A DNA stretch of 64,000 nt from Epiperipatus broadwayi (taxonomy: Eukaryota; Onychophora; Udeonychophora; Euonychophora; Peripatidae): the NCBI GenBank assembly GCA_028023455.1, contig JAQFVV010006340.1, positions 3,139,211 to 3,203,210 of the forward strand. The letters run 5' to 3'. Below are positions 22,741 through 36,390 of this stretch, piece by piece. Numbering within the stretch: position 1 is the first letter of the stretch; every line of letters begins with the position of its first letter. The notes under the pieces are model-generated. The model saw only the letters and a program-made list of their open reading frames with translations, was not told the origin of the DNA and made no database searches. The translations under genes were made by a program, and so were the position numbers.

Positions 22741-24753
22741 AAAAGAAATTTTAGTCACTTTCACAATGCAACAGTTCAATAACAGCTAAAATCTGGATCG
22801 ATCCTCAATAAGAAGAAAGTGAGCAATAAAAACTGAATGAACAGAATAGTCTCTTTGAATCCTCCTCTCTAATCAAACAAAAAAATAAATTACCCAGCTA
22901 TTTATGTCCTTCGTTATCTCCCACGCAATCTTAATTAGAAAACAATATCTTACAGGGCTTAATCTTACAAAAATGATTATTATTTTTTTTTATAAAAAAA
23001 AAATACAAAACTAAATCTCAGCTTTAAAATACATCAACATTAATTTTTTTTTTTTTTAGTTTAAATAAAATACATATAAGAGCACTAATTAAACCTTGTT
23101 TGCTTTTAATTATTTTAAAAGAAAACAAGCGTCATAAAAAAAAATATTTTATACTAAAATCAACTTAGAATTAAAAAGATAAGATTTCAAAATAAATAAG
23201 TATGTGTGTTATTGCACATATAAAACTTGGGTTTTTTTTTTCAATTTACATGATAGAACCCTTGAATCGGATAAAGTAGCCAGTTCAATATATATATATA
23301 TATATATATATTATGCATTGGGGTTTATTATTATTATATTTATTTTGGGAATTGGTGAGGGGATTCAATAAACATTTATTTAACATTTATAAAACTATCT
23401 TACTGCTTTGATAATTTATTAGTATTTCTTTCTCCAACATAATAAGACCCTTAGATAATTGTGTGCGTTTTAGTTTTCCCTTTCTTTACATGAGATAAAG
23501 AGAATGATGAGCTAGCATATGAGATACTCCCTTATTGGGATTTAAATCTTTGGTCATTGGGTGATTATTTCTATTAGATTTCATTGGATTCATTTTATTT
23601 CATGTTATTATTGGCCTTAAATATCTTTTTAGGAGAGGGAATTAATCTTTTTCTTTCTGGGAGTGGAGCGAAGGATTGAAATTAAAGAAATCTTTCAAAG
23701 GTATGTAAGAGTCAATACTTTATAAATGCACCGATAACTGTATGAAACTGATCATAAAAAAGATTTAAAAGTACTTCCTATCCAGGTGTGCCACCATATT
23801 TTTTTCATTTTCAATATGTGCGCATGCTCACCTTGGTAGGGATGAAATGGTATAATATATATATATATATATATCAGAAAGTAAGGTTTTTTTTATATAA
23901 AATTGTTTGATAGTTTTTATTTTTATTTAAAAACAGTTGTTAAAAAAAACCTAAAGAAGAAAATTCATGCTCATTGTTTTAAATAATTATAGAATTTTTT
24001 CTTTTTCTTTAGTTTTTTTAATGTTTTAAAAATGCAACTTTTCTAGTTTAGCTTTTTTTTAAATATTTTAAAGTAAAAGTAAAGACTCTCAAGTAATTTT
24101 AAATAAAAAACTTAGTTACTGATTTACTATACATATATAATTATGTACACATACTAAATATGATATATACATTAAAAGTTTACAATGGTTAAAATGTTAT
24201 TAAATTGAAGGAAAAACATTATACTGACCTTTTGCTATAATTATTTAAAACAAATTAAAGTTTTAAAAATAGTTGTTAACTGTGATAATAAAGTTATTGA
24301 ATATTTTTCTATCCTTTGTTCCATATCGATCATACTAGTTGACATAATAAAAAAGACATGTATTTTAAATAGATTAGGCTGGTATAACTTAGTTATATAT
24401 TAATTTTAAGCAATTCTTTTAAATTTAAATATGTTAAACCTCTATGATAAAATTTTATTCTAACTTGAAGAATAGCAGAAGTTAACAAACAAAAAAATTA
24501 ATTTTCCAACTTCAATAGAAGCATTTGATAATATCATTTTAAATATGTTTGAAGATAATAGTTATATTTAAAATAGAGATAATTTAAAGGAAAAAATTTC
24601 TTTCTTTTCTTTTTGTTTTCACCCAACATCAAGCCAATGTATATATTGTAATCACAATTTTTACAATTATATGAAAACATAATACATGTATGATTTATTA
24701 ATAATATTATTTACATAACTATATGCACTTTTAAGGTCCAAAAATGTTTTGCA
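22741..24753. other. A+T-rich DNA with short homopolymer and AT runs
   Basis: Includes an AT run at about 23288-23312 and another near 23855-23873. No coding signal or other repeat seen. Confidence 0.6.
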
Positions 24754-24816
24754 AAGGTCTTAATGTTATATATAGAGTAAGTTAAAAACAAACTCTTATG
24801 AAGCTTCAAAAATACT

Positions 24817-24870
24817 TTCAACCTCAGACCGCGGTTTCTGCCTCTAGCATCATCAGTGAGGTGATAGGGA
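24817..24870 (-). ncRNA. Hammerhead ribozyme, family 2
   Basis: On the minus strand: ACCUCA (stem I), CUGAUGA, U-GCU-AGA-GGC-A (stem II with U against A closing it), GAAA, fully self-complementary ACCGCGGU (stem III), GUC, then UGAGGU completing a perfect 6-bp stem I. This is the best-paired copy in the window and the strongest candidate for self-cleavage. Confidence 0.85.
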
Positions 24871-24898
24871 ATAAAAATTCTAGAACTAGTCCAGCATT

Positions 24899-24955
24899 TT
24901 ATCAATGCCTCACTGATGACGCTAGAGGCAGAAACCGTGGTCTGAGATTGAGGGT
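24899..24955 (+). ncRNA. Hammerhead ribozyme, family 2
   Basis: CUGAUGA at 24913-24919, stem II GCU/GGC, GAAA at 24931-24934, stem III ACCGUGGU, GUC ending at 24942. Stem I is CUCA/UGAG extended by UCAAU/AUUGA after a 2-nt bulge. Core intact. Its 5' flank comes from a deletion fusing distant parts of the monomer. Confidence 0.8.
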
Positions 24956-25075
24956 ATTTTTGAAGCTTCATAAGAGTTTGTTTTTAACTTACTCTATATA
25001 TAACATTTGTAAATAGGAGCTTTATTAAAATTAGGTCATCTGACTTGATTTTTTATCAATTTAAGGTCTTAATGT

Positions 25076-26945
<1,870 letters not shown>

Positions 26946-27544
26946 GACATTTTTTTAAATAATTAAGAGAAGGAGATTTATCATACTCTTATAAAATATA
27001 ACAGCTCTTAATATTTAAAGCATATTAGGTTGCTTTAATTTCTATACTTATATCACATCCTCCAAATGTAATATATCTTACAACCATAATAAATATCGTA
27101 TTGTCAGTAGCAGATTACCATTAAGAATTTTTATATTAAATAGATGCATGTCTTCTTATATTTTGCCATCATTAATTTTTTCTTTAAAATAATTTTGTTC
27201 TTATGTGAAATAATTATCTTGAATAATCTTATATATAAAACTGATATCTCAGGATTCACATAACTAATATTTTAATAATTATAAAATTTATTCTTCTCTG
27301 TTCATTTTAAAAAAATCTACCAGATAAAGAATGAGATGTTAGTAAACTAAGCAGTGTCATCTTTAAATAATTTCAGAATTCAAACCAAGCAATTTTATCA
27401 TTTGAATTTATAATGAACAAAGAAGTATTCTTTTAAAATAAAACAAAGTAATATTATGAGTGTCCATAAATTCCTTTAACCCCTCATTATCTTTATTGTA
27501 AATTAAGAGTTTTCATGTTTAGTTTACATTTAAAAATTAATCAT
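26946..27544. other. A+T-rich DNA, nothing recognised
   Basis: No coding signal seen. Confidence 0.6.
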
Positions 27545-27662
27545 TTTTTTTCTTTATTCAATGATGAACTTTATTCATAATTTGCAACTAAGGTGAGAAG
27601 ATATGACCAATATAATTGGTATTAGGGACATTTGAAAGACAAATTAATAAAAAAAAAAGCAT

Positions 27663-29450
27663 TTAACTGTTATATAATGATGATTTTTTCAAATTTGCTG
27701 TGGATGGGTGAGATACAGGAATATTTAATAGCTTCCATGTAGTGTCATGTATATTAGCTAAGGAAACTTTGCAGTTCCTTGCTTTTAATGTTTTAATAAT
27801 ATCCAACAAATCATTAAGTAGATTCCCTGAATTTCTACCAAATGTGATGTTGCACCTAAGGATCCACAGTGAATAGTTCAGCATGATGGAGAGTCTTATT
27901 GCTGAGAAAATACCAGCCTGAATACAATATTGAATATTAAAAATTCTATCCTTATCTGTTATCGTCCAGCAGTTGATTAATGATCTATACTGTTGCAGAG
28001 TTTTACATGCATGTACAGAGTGCTGCAGTGTTTCACTTTTACCACTGTACATTTGACATTTAGTGTATATTTTGTCAAAACCTCTTGGATTCACCAAGAA
28101 ATGATTAGTTGGTAAGGAATGTAAAGTCTAAATATTTAGCCTCAGGCTTCAATAGTTTAAAGTATTTGATGTTGTATTCATTGTTAACCTTGAGAACAGT
28201 TGGGTTTATCATGAAGGATTTACAGAAGAATTGATGAATGTCCTAATAGTTGATATTATTCCCAATAACCCCCACATTAATCCCAACACTTGCAACCAAA
28301 TTTACAACCATATTGGTCCAGGGTGGGAACAGACCATGAGGTGGTGGGGTATCGATGAATGTCCTAATGTTTGATCTTATTCCCAATTGCCCCCACATTA
28401 ATTTCAGCACTTACACCCAAATTGATAACCAGATTGGTCCAGGGTGGGGACCGACCATGAGGTGGTGGATTATCAGTGGGAGTGACTAGGGATTGATGAG
28501 TCCTACAGATTACTCTTCTAATTGTGACAATCATATTATGTGCTCGCTGAACTAGAAAAGAAGAGATGGCATGTAGTCCTAGTCTGTTGAGTTTTTTAGG
28601 TAGGCATGCCTTCCTAAGGCTGATTGTGACAGTTTTCTTTTTCCACAGGAATACAGAACATAGGGAAATATTTTTTTCTATAAAGGTCTTGGTAGCAAGG
28701 ATGATTGGAATAAAATAATTTATTTTCAGGAATATTAATGAATTAAATAGTGTGACCTTGCCATAGAGAGACAGGTAAATACCAGAGAGTGATTTAATAG
28801 TATTTATTATGCCTTTGAAAGTATCTTTGTAATTGGATTATTATGTCCCAATGAGAAAGTATGAATGGAAATCCAAGGAATTTTTGTGGTTTGGCTAGAA
28901 AGGATGTTGGAATTTTCTTTTCAGATGACAATTTCCAGGCTGCAGACTTGTCCCAATTGAAAAATGGCTGACATTGTTCTGAATACCAGTGCAGTATGTT
29001 TTCCAGCATTGGTAGTCAATCTGTAGATGGGAGGAAGATAAGCATATCATCAAAATATGCCAGGCATTTACCTCTCTCCCGCGCCTTGGAATATACACCC
29101 CAGGGAGATCTCTTTCAATATTTAGAGTCAGTGGATTGATGAATGCTGTACATAATAAGGTGTTCAGTGGAGATCCCTGGGGTATAGAGATGTTGGGATG
29201 AAATCCCAAGGTAATTCTGCCATTCATTGTAACAAGTACATTCCAGTTGCACAATGGGTAGGAAGAGTGCAAGAATAGAAATAGTTCTTAGTATGCTGAT
29301 GAGTAAATCAACTCAGCTATGGATCTGGAATTTTTCTGATGCCTCACATGTTCGATACCCATTTTGAAAATAGAGGCTGCATTAATCATAGACTGACCTG
29401 TAAATAGAAACTGTGAAAAAGGTAAACTGAGAATGATTAGATCTTGAATC
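27663..29450 (-). pseudogene. Degenerate reverse transcriptase and C-terminal region, LINE family A copy 2
   Basis: Minus-strand blocks in order: GQSMINAASIFKMGIEHVR (about 29340-29400, matching DSSTMQAAFLFKTVIDSVR in copy 1), WNVLVTMNGR and SIPQGSPLNTLLC (about 29150-29245), CLAYFDDMLIFLPS with the YxDD box (about 29030-29075), FFNWDKSAAWKLSSEKK (about 28910-28965), NYQDIHQFFCKSF (about 28210-28250) and CQMYSGKSETLQH (about 28010-28050), a worn C-x-x-C-x-H motif where one Cys is lost. The palm segment with the first catalytic Asp is deleted or scrambled. Not functional. Confidence 0.8.
28233..28473. repeat. 121-bp tandem duplication inside LINE copy 2
   Basis: GATGAATGTCCTAATAG at 28233 and GATGAATGTCCTAATG at 28354 start two units. 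Both contain TATTCCCAAT, CCCCCACATTAAT, ATTGGTCCAGGGTGGG and GACCATGAGGTGGTGG. The length is not a multiple of three, so it also shifts the frame of the old RT protein. Confidence 0.9.
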
Positions 29451-30099
29451 GAATCTTTGATCATAGACTCTATTTTTTATAAGGAGAGGCATCATCAAAA
29501 TAGGCCTAAGACTTGCGAGCTATAATGGTGGTCAATCTTTCTTCAGAAATGGAACTTATGAGACCATATATAGTCCTTAAATGACCTTGAAACCTCCAGC
29601 CAGTTCAGGCAACATGTTAAGAATGATGGTCACAGTGTAGTGTCTGAGGTGCAGTAGAAGGAACTTGTGTATTGTATGTGGTTTAGTTTGGGTTTGATTA
29701 GGGATTGACTTTATTTGGAATAGTGTTGCATAATTCCATGATGAGGAGCATTATCACTGATAGGAGTGCTTCTATTGTACTGGATTTTTGTTTTTTGAAG
29801 CTTTGCCTTGAAATGATTTCTTATGATAATCAACATGTCTTCTCCTATATGAAATTTTCCATTGAGATGTATGGAGGAGAGAGTGACCTGCTTTCTTTTT
29901 TAACCCAGAGCCCATCTTAGATAGCTTCTGGTCCAGTAAAGTCACTGTCCAAGAATCTCTGATTTCATTTAACTGCAAAGTATTTTGCCAGGGCTTTCTG
30001 TGCATTGTGGTACTGTTGCTTGAGTAGGGTGATTTGATTAATGTCACAGAGTTCATAATAGTTCATGTTTAAATGGTATGCAATTTGATCCATTTCTGA

Positions 30100-30961
30100 A
30101 AGTAATATCAGAGGTTTACAAGAGTTTCCAGGTGAATCTGTTTCTGAGTGATTGGAAAATCTCAACAAAAGTGGTCCAAGCAGAGACTGGGTCCAGACTC
30201 AGAATATTTTGAATAAGTTGATGTAAACCTCTGAGACAAGAGCTATAGGGTGGTCTGCCTATTAAAAAAATTGTAATTGTTTTTCTTAGTCCCAGATTTA
30301 TGGGTGGACCTGAACTAGCATCTATATCAATGTGCGAGGCCTTATGGTCTATAAAATCCACAATAGTGTCCGTGAAAATGTAGTTCTTGGGAATAGTATA
30401 TGAGGTCAATAGGGTCTTCCATTTCTTGGTATATAATGAGAAGGCATCTTGGGAAATAAATCATGCCCACACCTAAGACACTTGGAAAACAAATGTATGT
30501 ATTTCTTATTAAACTTGTTATATCCCAGGTTAAAGTCACCAAGAATAGAACAAGCAAAGGGACTGAATTATTTCCAGTTAGTATATTAATTTTGAAAATG
30601 ATGCATTTAATAAGTGAGTCATCTGGTTGTAGGTAGAGATATGCAATGTAGTATCTGAAATTTGCAAATTGAACATCAACTAATATGGAACCCTCATCTA
30701 AGTGCAAAATTGCAAAGCCAGAAGGACTAGAGTGCTTTTTATGACTATTTTAATCCCTTTGGCTGAAATGATTGAAGCTGAATACCTGAAATAGCCAAAA
30801 GAAAACACATCATCAATTTTGTGACTAGAATTTATGTTTACTTTGGTTTCAGACCTGAATAAAATGTTAGGATCATTCTGACATAACCAGTTTTTGTTGG
30901 TAAATATTCTGCTTGTGGAGCTTAGTCCCCTAATGTTAATTCCAACTATTGAAATCTGCAT
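30100..30961 (-). pseudogene. Degenerate APE endonuclease, LINE family A copy 2
   Basis: The N terminus reads MQISIVGINIRGLSS (the N-x-x-G-L block), then DPNILFRSETKVN with the catalytic Glu (about 30840-30870). KASHIDIDASSG after FIDH (about 30320-30350) corresponds to the terminal (S/D)-D-H region. The middle has frameshifts (30698-30707). The ATG at 30961 is taken as start because the conserved block follows at once. The downstream linker at about 29960-30170 has no recognised domain. Confidence 0.75.
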
Positions 30962-33288
30962 GTAGTGATAACATGGAATGGGTGCAGCAAGTATTTATTT
31001 TGATGTTTTTATTTCATTAAGAAGGCAATACAAGCATTGAGGTATGTGCACAAAAAATTAGTATAGAATAACAAGAGATGCTAATTGATAAGAGAAGGAG
31101 AATCATTGTTTAAATTTGATGTTAAAAAAAAATTATAGATAAATCTATTAAATACAGTACAAATTATGCAAAAAAAAGTAGTTATGAACTTTGATAAGAT
31201 CGTACCAAATGTCTTAAAATTTTTAACTTTTTAAAATGTTCATTACATCTTCATTGATAGATTTTATCAATTGTGGTTGTTATTAAATATTAGGTTATTG
31301 GTGAAGGCAAATATGGTGGATGAATTTTTGTAGATCTATTTAATAGATCTTATTGCATAGTTTACTTTTTTTCTTATCATTGGTTTTCTTCATTAAAGCA
31401 GGCAATTTTACATTTTAGCTAACTTCATTTATCTGGATACAATTACATAGTTAGAGATGTCTTGACTGATATAATTAATATTTTATAGTCAGCCTGATAT
31501 ATTGAGTTTTTATAGCTAATATTAACACTTATGTGACGTGGAAGGAGTAATTAAATGCTTTAAAACAGTCAACAAAGTATGCATATCCAAACCATTCTTA
31601 GAGAAACTATTTTAATTAGTAGTTTAAATTTCTGGTCATTTTCTTTTGGGCTAAAACTAGACTAGACTCCTATCATTTTCTTTTTCAGAACTACATATAT
31701 CTTACATGTGTTTTTTATAAAAAGCTTAGGATGTAACCAAATCTATATTTATATCAGAATGCTTATCAAAAAACAACCTTATTCAGATTTAATGACTTGA
31801 TAAAGTAAATATATATTCTCACTTAATATGTTTTTTTGATAAATATTTCATTATTTCCTTAAATTATTTTATAAATAATATATAAAAATAGTTTTCTCTA
31901 ATTTTTTGTGGTAACAATAAAAAGAATAAAAAACGTAATTATAATCATTTTTAAAAATTGTTGTTTAACTTTTTTTTAATTTTACTGCCTTATAACTTTT
32001 AATACTGTATTTAGATTTGCCAAAAAACTACTATAATAAAAGATACATTATTTCTTTAAACTTCTTCAAACTTCTAACCATTAGAAAAAATTGCTTATGA
32101 AATAGGATACCATTTTTATAAACCATGCAATTCAAATTCCGTTTGTGCATACTGAAACCTAAATAAATCATCTACATTTTCTTACAATAAATTAATTTTT
32201 TTTTCCCTTATATAATACAAATTAACACCTTATTAATTAAAATTTTGCAATATATATTTCATTTATGAAATATTTTGCAGTGTTATAAAATCTATTGACT
32301 ATTTTTATTAAACATTTGATAGTATGTTTAATTCTGTAAATCTATTTTTTCTTTACATTCTTAAACCAGTGTACTCAAGTCACATGTACATTATATATAA
32401 TAGGAATGCACATATGTGCATAACAATGCAGAAATGTATTATCATATGTTTTTAAACAATTTTTTTGATCATGCATTTCTATAATGTAACTAATTTATCT
32501 ATTGTCAGTTTGTTCTGTTCCAATTTCTCTAACTATAAAATAAGAATGGAACAGTGAAACTTTTCAATCTCATTTTTATGTCTACTACTAAATTGAACTA
32601 CAGTTTATTTGTCTATCTATTTTTATGCTTGTCATTTTCATGATTATCATTTTTCCAATGTAGCATCATATTAATAAACAGAACACATATATACATGATT
32701 TTATTATTCAGATATTTGATTAATCTCAGCTACCAAAAGAATGAATATGATCTTTAATCTAGGATTCATAAAAAATTCATCATTATGACAATAAAATGTA
32801 CAATGAAGCATAGACATTAGAAAGTTTATCCAGTTTTAATACTGTTTGAATACGATTCTTTACTTTCACCATACAACATTTATTTCTGAGACAAATCTAT
32901 GTCATTACCATTTTTTATTCCGTTAAAATCAAATTTTACCTCTCTTCAGATAATATTTAGTGGTAAGATATCACTTAGGGTGATCCAAAAAATATAACTT
33001 TTTTATCATTCTGGAGTGGATCTTCCATGTTCTTTTTTTGCGCTCTTTATCTTTTTATGCTGATCTGTCAAGATTAATCCATTGACTTAAATATATATCA
33101 ATATTAGGACGTTTTATCTTTTTGACTTTGTATTATTTAGGTTTTTAAGCTTCACAATGTCAAGCAGATTTGTTTTTATATTTTTATAAATATAATAAAT
33201 ACCTCCACACTTTCCCATTCTTTTAAAATTCATATAAATAAAGATAACTGAAACACAGGCTTATTCTATACCTGTGTCTATATATGTA
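30962..33288. other. A+T-rich DNA without recognised genes
   Basis: About 31830-31960 is similar to 45230-45360 (shared CCTTAAATTATTTTATAAAT and neighbouring blocks), suggesting a diverged dispersed repeat. Otherwise nothing seen. Confidence 0.5.
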
Positions 33289-33520
33289 ATATACAGGGTA
33301 TATGAGGTCAGACTTTCAGATGACCCATCACTCTCCACTCTATCTAAAAACACTGATACACTCAAGCACATATATCTAATAACACTGATACACTCAAGCA
33401 CATATATGTGCTTGAGTGTATCAGTGTTATTAGATATATGTGCTTGAGTGTATCAGTGTTATTAGATAGAGTGGAGAGTGATGGGTCATCTGAAAGTCTG
33501 TGCTCATATACCCTATATAT
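33289..33520. repeat. Near-perfect palindrome, 232 bp, with internal repeats
   Basis: Arms meet at 33404/33405 in CACATATATGTG. Each arm of about 115 bp carries two copies of AACACTGATACACTCAAGCA followed by CATATAT, then ACTCTCCACTCTATCT or its complement. Only a few mismatches near the outer ends. No coding capacity. MITE-like or a recent palindromic duplication. Confidence 0.9.
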
Positions 33521-33668
33521 TATAAATAAAGATATAATAAAAGACAAATGATCCCCAAGATGCATTCCGTGCTGAATCAGCACTAATCAGTTGGAACCAG
33601 GTCACTATCTCTCATTTCTATCTTTATTATAAGCAAAGTATTTATTTAGAGTAAATTATAACATTTTC

Positions 33669-33810
33669 ATTTACTATTGTCAAACTCCCTTCATTCACAA
33701 CTTTGACGCCATCCATTTCAGATAAATACACTAATGATTAATCATTAGTGTATTTATCTGAAATGGATGGCGTCAAAGTTGTGAGTGGAAGGAGTTTGAG
33801 AATGGTAAAT
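33669..33810. repeat. Near-perfect palindrome, 142 bp
   Basis: Arms meet at about 33739/33740 in TGATTAATCA. The inner 50 bp of each arm are identical in complement, including TTTGACGCCATCCATTTCAG. Outer parts have a few mismatches (CCCTTCATT against AGTGGAAGG). MITE-like. Confidence 0.9.
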
Positions 33811-35129
33811 AAAAAAATGAAACAATTTTTATATTTTCTGGGCATATTCTCTCATTATTCCACTTATCAATATTTATGCAGCAGATTTCATTTTCTAGTT
33901 TTATAGTTAAGCCGTCATAGGTTTTTTTTTAACTTGAACTCTCACAATCGTCTGCAAAATTCTAAATACCATTACCACTAGAATTATCTTTTATCTCATA
34001 TTGTAATATATCATCATATAGAGCCGTCCTTAAAACTTCACATATAATGATTTATTTCTATTTCGTAATTCTCTTAAATTTTATCTTTTCTATATATTTT
34101 AAGTTTGATTTCTTCTATGGAATCCAAAACAATCTTACTTCATATTGTAAAATCTCTTCTATCTTTGTGTATAATTTCACCGATACCGCAATTCGGATTT
34201 TCTCTACTGAAGCTTCCTTACAAAAATGTATTTCTTTTAAATCATCCATTTTAAATTCCTTAACTAAATTCAATCCTGCATTTATTTATATTTTCACTTA
34301 AAATTTTTGCTATTCTTTCTATTATACCTTGCACACTTTTCTGCTATTTATTTCTGCTAGACTTAATATATTTTTAACCATTTATTCTGAGTCAGTATGT
34401 AATTTTCTTACAACACACTCCATTTATTGTTGTAGTTGCTTTTATATCTCACATGCCATCTCCACTTCATACTAAATATAATCTTATGTACCACTTCAAA
34501 CTTTTTTTTTATATTGCAGTACCTTAAAGTCTTCTTTTATTTTTGATGAATTTATTTATCTCATTTTTGTTACTTGTTTTCAAATTTTTCATTTCTTTTT
34601 CATTGATTCTTTTCAAATTCAACGTCTATTTATGGGTGCATTTCTTTCTCTGATGTATTTTTTCATTTCTCTGTTGCATTTACTTTATTTCTTTCATAAA
34701 TGTACTGGGTTTTTTCTAAAGACTTTTACATTGACTGAATAGATTATTGCTGTATCAGCTCTGGCTTTATGGGTTTGACTAGATTTTGTATAGTTAATTG
34801 CACGTGTTTAATTCTTCTTCCATTTTTCTTGTTATTGAACATATCATCTATAACGATATGTTTTATTACATTCTTATTGATTGTCCTTATCTTACTTATC
34901 CTCCTTTTTTAGATCTGCAATAATCTTAAATAAATATATTTCCAATTTATCATAAAATAACCTCACCAGTCTCATCCCTGTTTAAGTAATCCTCAATAGT
35001 ATAATATGACATACATGCTATTAATTATTTTTAATTTTTTAATCTAAATATTCTGCCACTTTTTGCACTTTTTCCTGAATATCTAGGCCCAAACTAATGC
35101 AGTATTAAAATGTTATTGTATATACATAC
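33811..35129. other. Pyrimidine-rich A+T DNA, nothing identified
   Basis: The plus strand is rich in T and C over about 33900-35000, so the minus strand is purine-rich, as in the gag region at the window end. Stops are frequent, and no protein could be recognised. Confidence 0.4.
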
Positions 35130-35290
35130 ATATAATACAATATTTTAATGGTTGTTTTAGATAGAAATATCGAATGGGTGGATTATCCACCACTTAATTA
35201 GAAAGCAGTCAACCTGGAACAATTGCTCTATGCCAAGGGTTAAAGTAAACTGACAGGCTCAATGTATTGAAAATGTTATGTTATTCCAAA
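35130..35290. repeat. MITE family X, truncated copy
   Basis: Shares CAATATTTTAATGG, then a GGGTGGATTATCCACC block and CACTTAATTAGAAAGCA with copies at 44927 and 57558. The right inverted repeat is missing. Confidence 0.55.
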
Positions 35291-35940
35291 CATTTTAAAG
35301 TCAATTTACAAACATATTTCATATCACTTATAATATTTCACTACATGCAAAATTTATTCATTCTTTCATATTTAGTATAATATGTAATTGTACAGAAGTA
35401 AAACTCAGCAGATGTTGATAGAATGTTCATGCCATAGTTGGTGTGCAAAATGTAATGAATTTAAATAACAGATAGAAACTTAGTAAATATAAATAATTAC
35501 AAATGAATAATGTGATCCTATATTTATAGCAATGTAACAAATATTGTTTCATACCAAAAATGTATTACTGTAATAGTTAATAATTCTCTATAATCCTGTC
35601 ATATACTATATTTTATTACATATTATATATTGTATATACATATGCATTTATTTATATTACAACATTTATCAAAAAATAAAATATCCTCATCCAGAATATG
35701 AATATATATATATTATTTTTGGGGGTAAACCATGTGTTATTTTCCATTACATACCAATATTCTGACAAACTAACATCCTCCATTATCAAGGTTAACTTTT
35801 GAAAGAAAAATTGTTAGATCTCAAACAGTAACATGACTGAGTGGGAGATGAGAAATGGGATTAAACATGAAGTAGTTCAGCATTCAAAATAGAAGGCTTA
35901 TCAAAATGTTTATTTCCCTCACTTTTTTCACCTATTAATT

Positions 35941-36375
35941 TGAAGTTAATATTAGAAGACAGAGATAAAATGAGCTTTGTCAGTCCTATTTAAACCAGTA
36001 TGTCTTTTTAATATTTCAATTGACTCTCACATGGTTCTTAAATCATATCTTTCCAAATTAGAAAGTATTTTTGCATTGTCAAAATCAGGTTTGTAACCAA
36101 TTTCTAAAAAATGGTAAGTAAAAACTGATGTCTTAATTTTTTGATTAAAATCATTTATATGTTTTTTATTTCTGATATTTACTTGTCTATTAGACTGCCC
36201 TACATAACTTCTTGGGCACTGCAAACATGGAATTTTATAAACCCCCTGATGTTCCAAAAAATACTCTGTCTTTTGGTTTGTGTAAAAAAATCACCAAATT
36301 TCTTGCTAGTAGAAAAAGTAGTCTTTATATTAATACTAGATGGTCTTCTACTCATCTTATCAATAATTCCCTTCA
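35941..36375 (-). pseudogene. GIY-YIG endonuclease domain of Penelope-like element (left arm)
   Basis: The best-preserved part reads GVYKIPCLQCPRSYVGQSNR (about 36185-36245) with GVY for GIY, a CxxC insert, YVG for YIG and the catalytic Arg after it. KKHINDFNQ and a conserved tail FLEIGYKPDFDNAKIL follow. The CxxC between the GIY and YIG halves is characteristic of Penelope-like elements. After the tail the frame hits a TGA (36027-36029). Upstream of GVY a frameshift separates the linker. Not functional as it stands. Confidence 0.85.
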
Positions 36376-36390
36376 TATCCTAGTAATCAT

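Larger units (their letters stand above)
24767..25062. mobile_element. Hammerhead retrozyme-like element, family 2, compact inverted pair with 13-bp target duplication
   Basis: Perfect direct repeats AAGGTCTTAATGT lie at 24754-24766 and 25063-25075. The 296 bp between them are a near-palindrome: a minus-strand unit (24767 to about 24885) and a plus-strand unit (about 24886-25062), each with a complete hammerhead. The plus unit ends with the same tail as the family 2 units at 17378-17450 and 17690-17770 (block AGGTCATCTGACTTGATTTT). The clean duplication marks a fairly recent insertion. Confidence 0.85.
27545..30961 (-). mobile_element. Non-LTR retrotransposon (LINE), family A, copy 2, nearly full ORF2
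   Basis: On the minus strand the element starts its protein at about 30961 with an APE endonuclease N terminus and runs through RT and a C-terminal Cys/His region to about 27663. A short 3' region follows with two AATAAA-like signals and an A-run near 27545. Same family as 1-2860. Less A+T-rich than its surroundings, but full of stops and frameshifts. No ORF1 was recognised upstream. No target duplication could be fixed. Confidence 0.85.

Noticed and set aside
33900-35000. Purine-rich minus strand as an old gag coiled coil
   Set aside because: Composition only; no motif shared with the gag at the window end and stops are frequent.
36027-36257. GIY-YIG frame as a host endonuclease gene
   Set aside because: The CxxC between the GIY and YIG halves, the preceding PYIKGVS block in the mirrored copy and the inverted duplication show that it belongs to a Penelope-like element.
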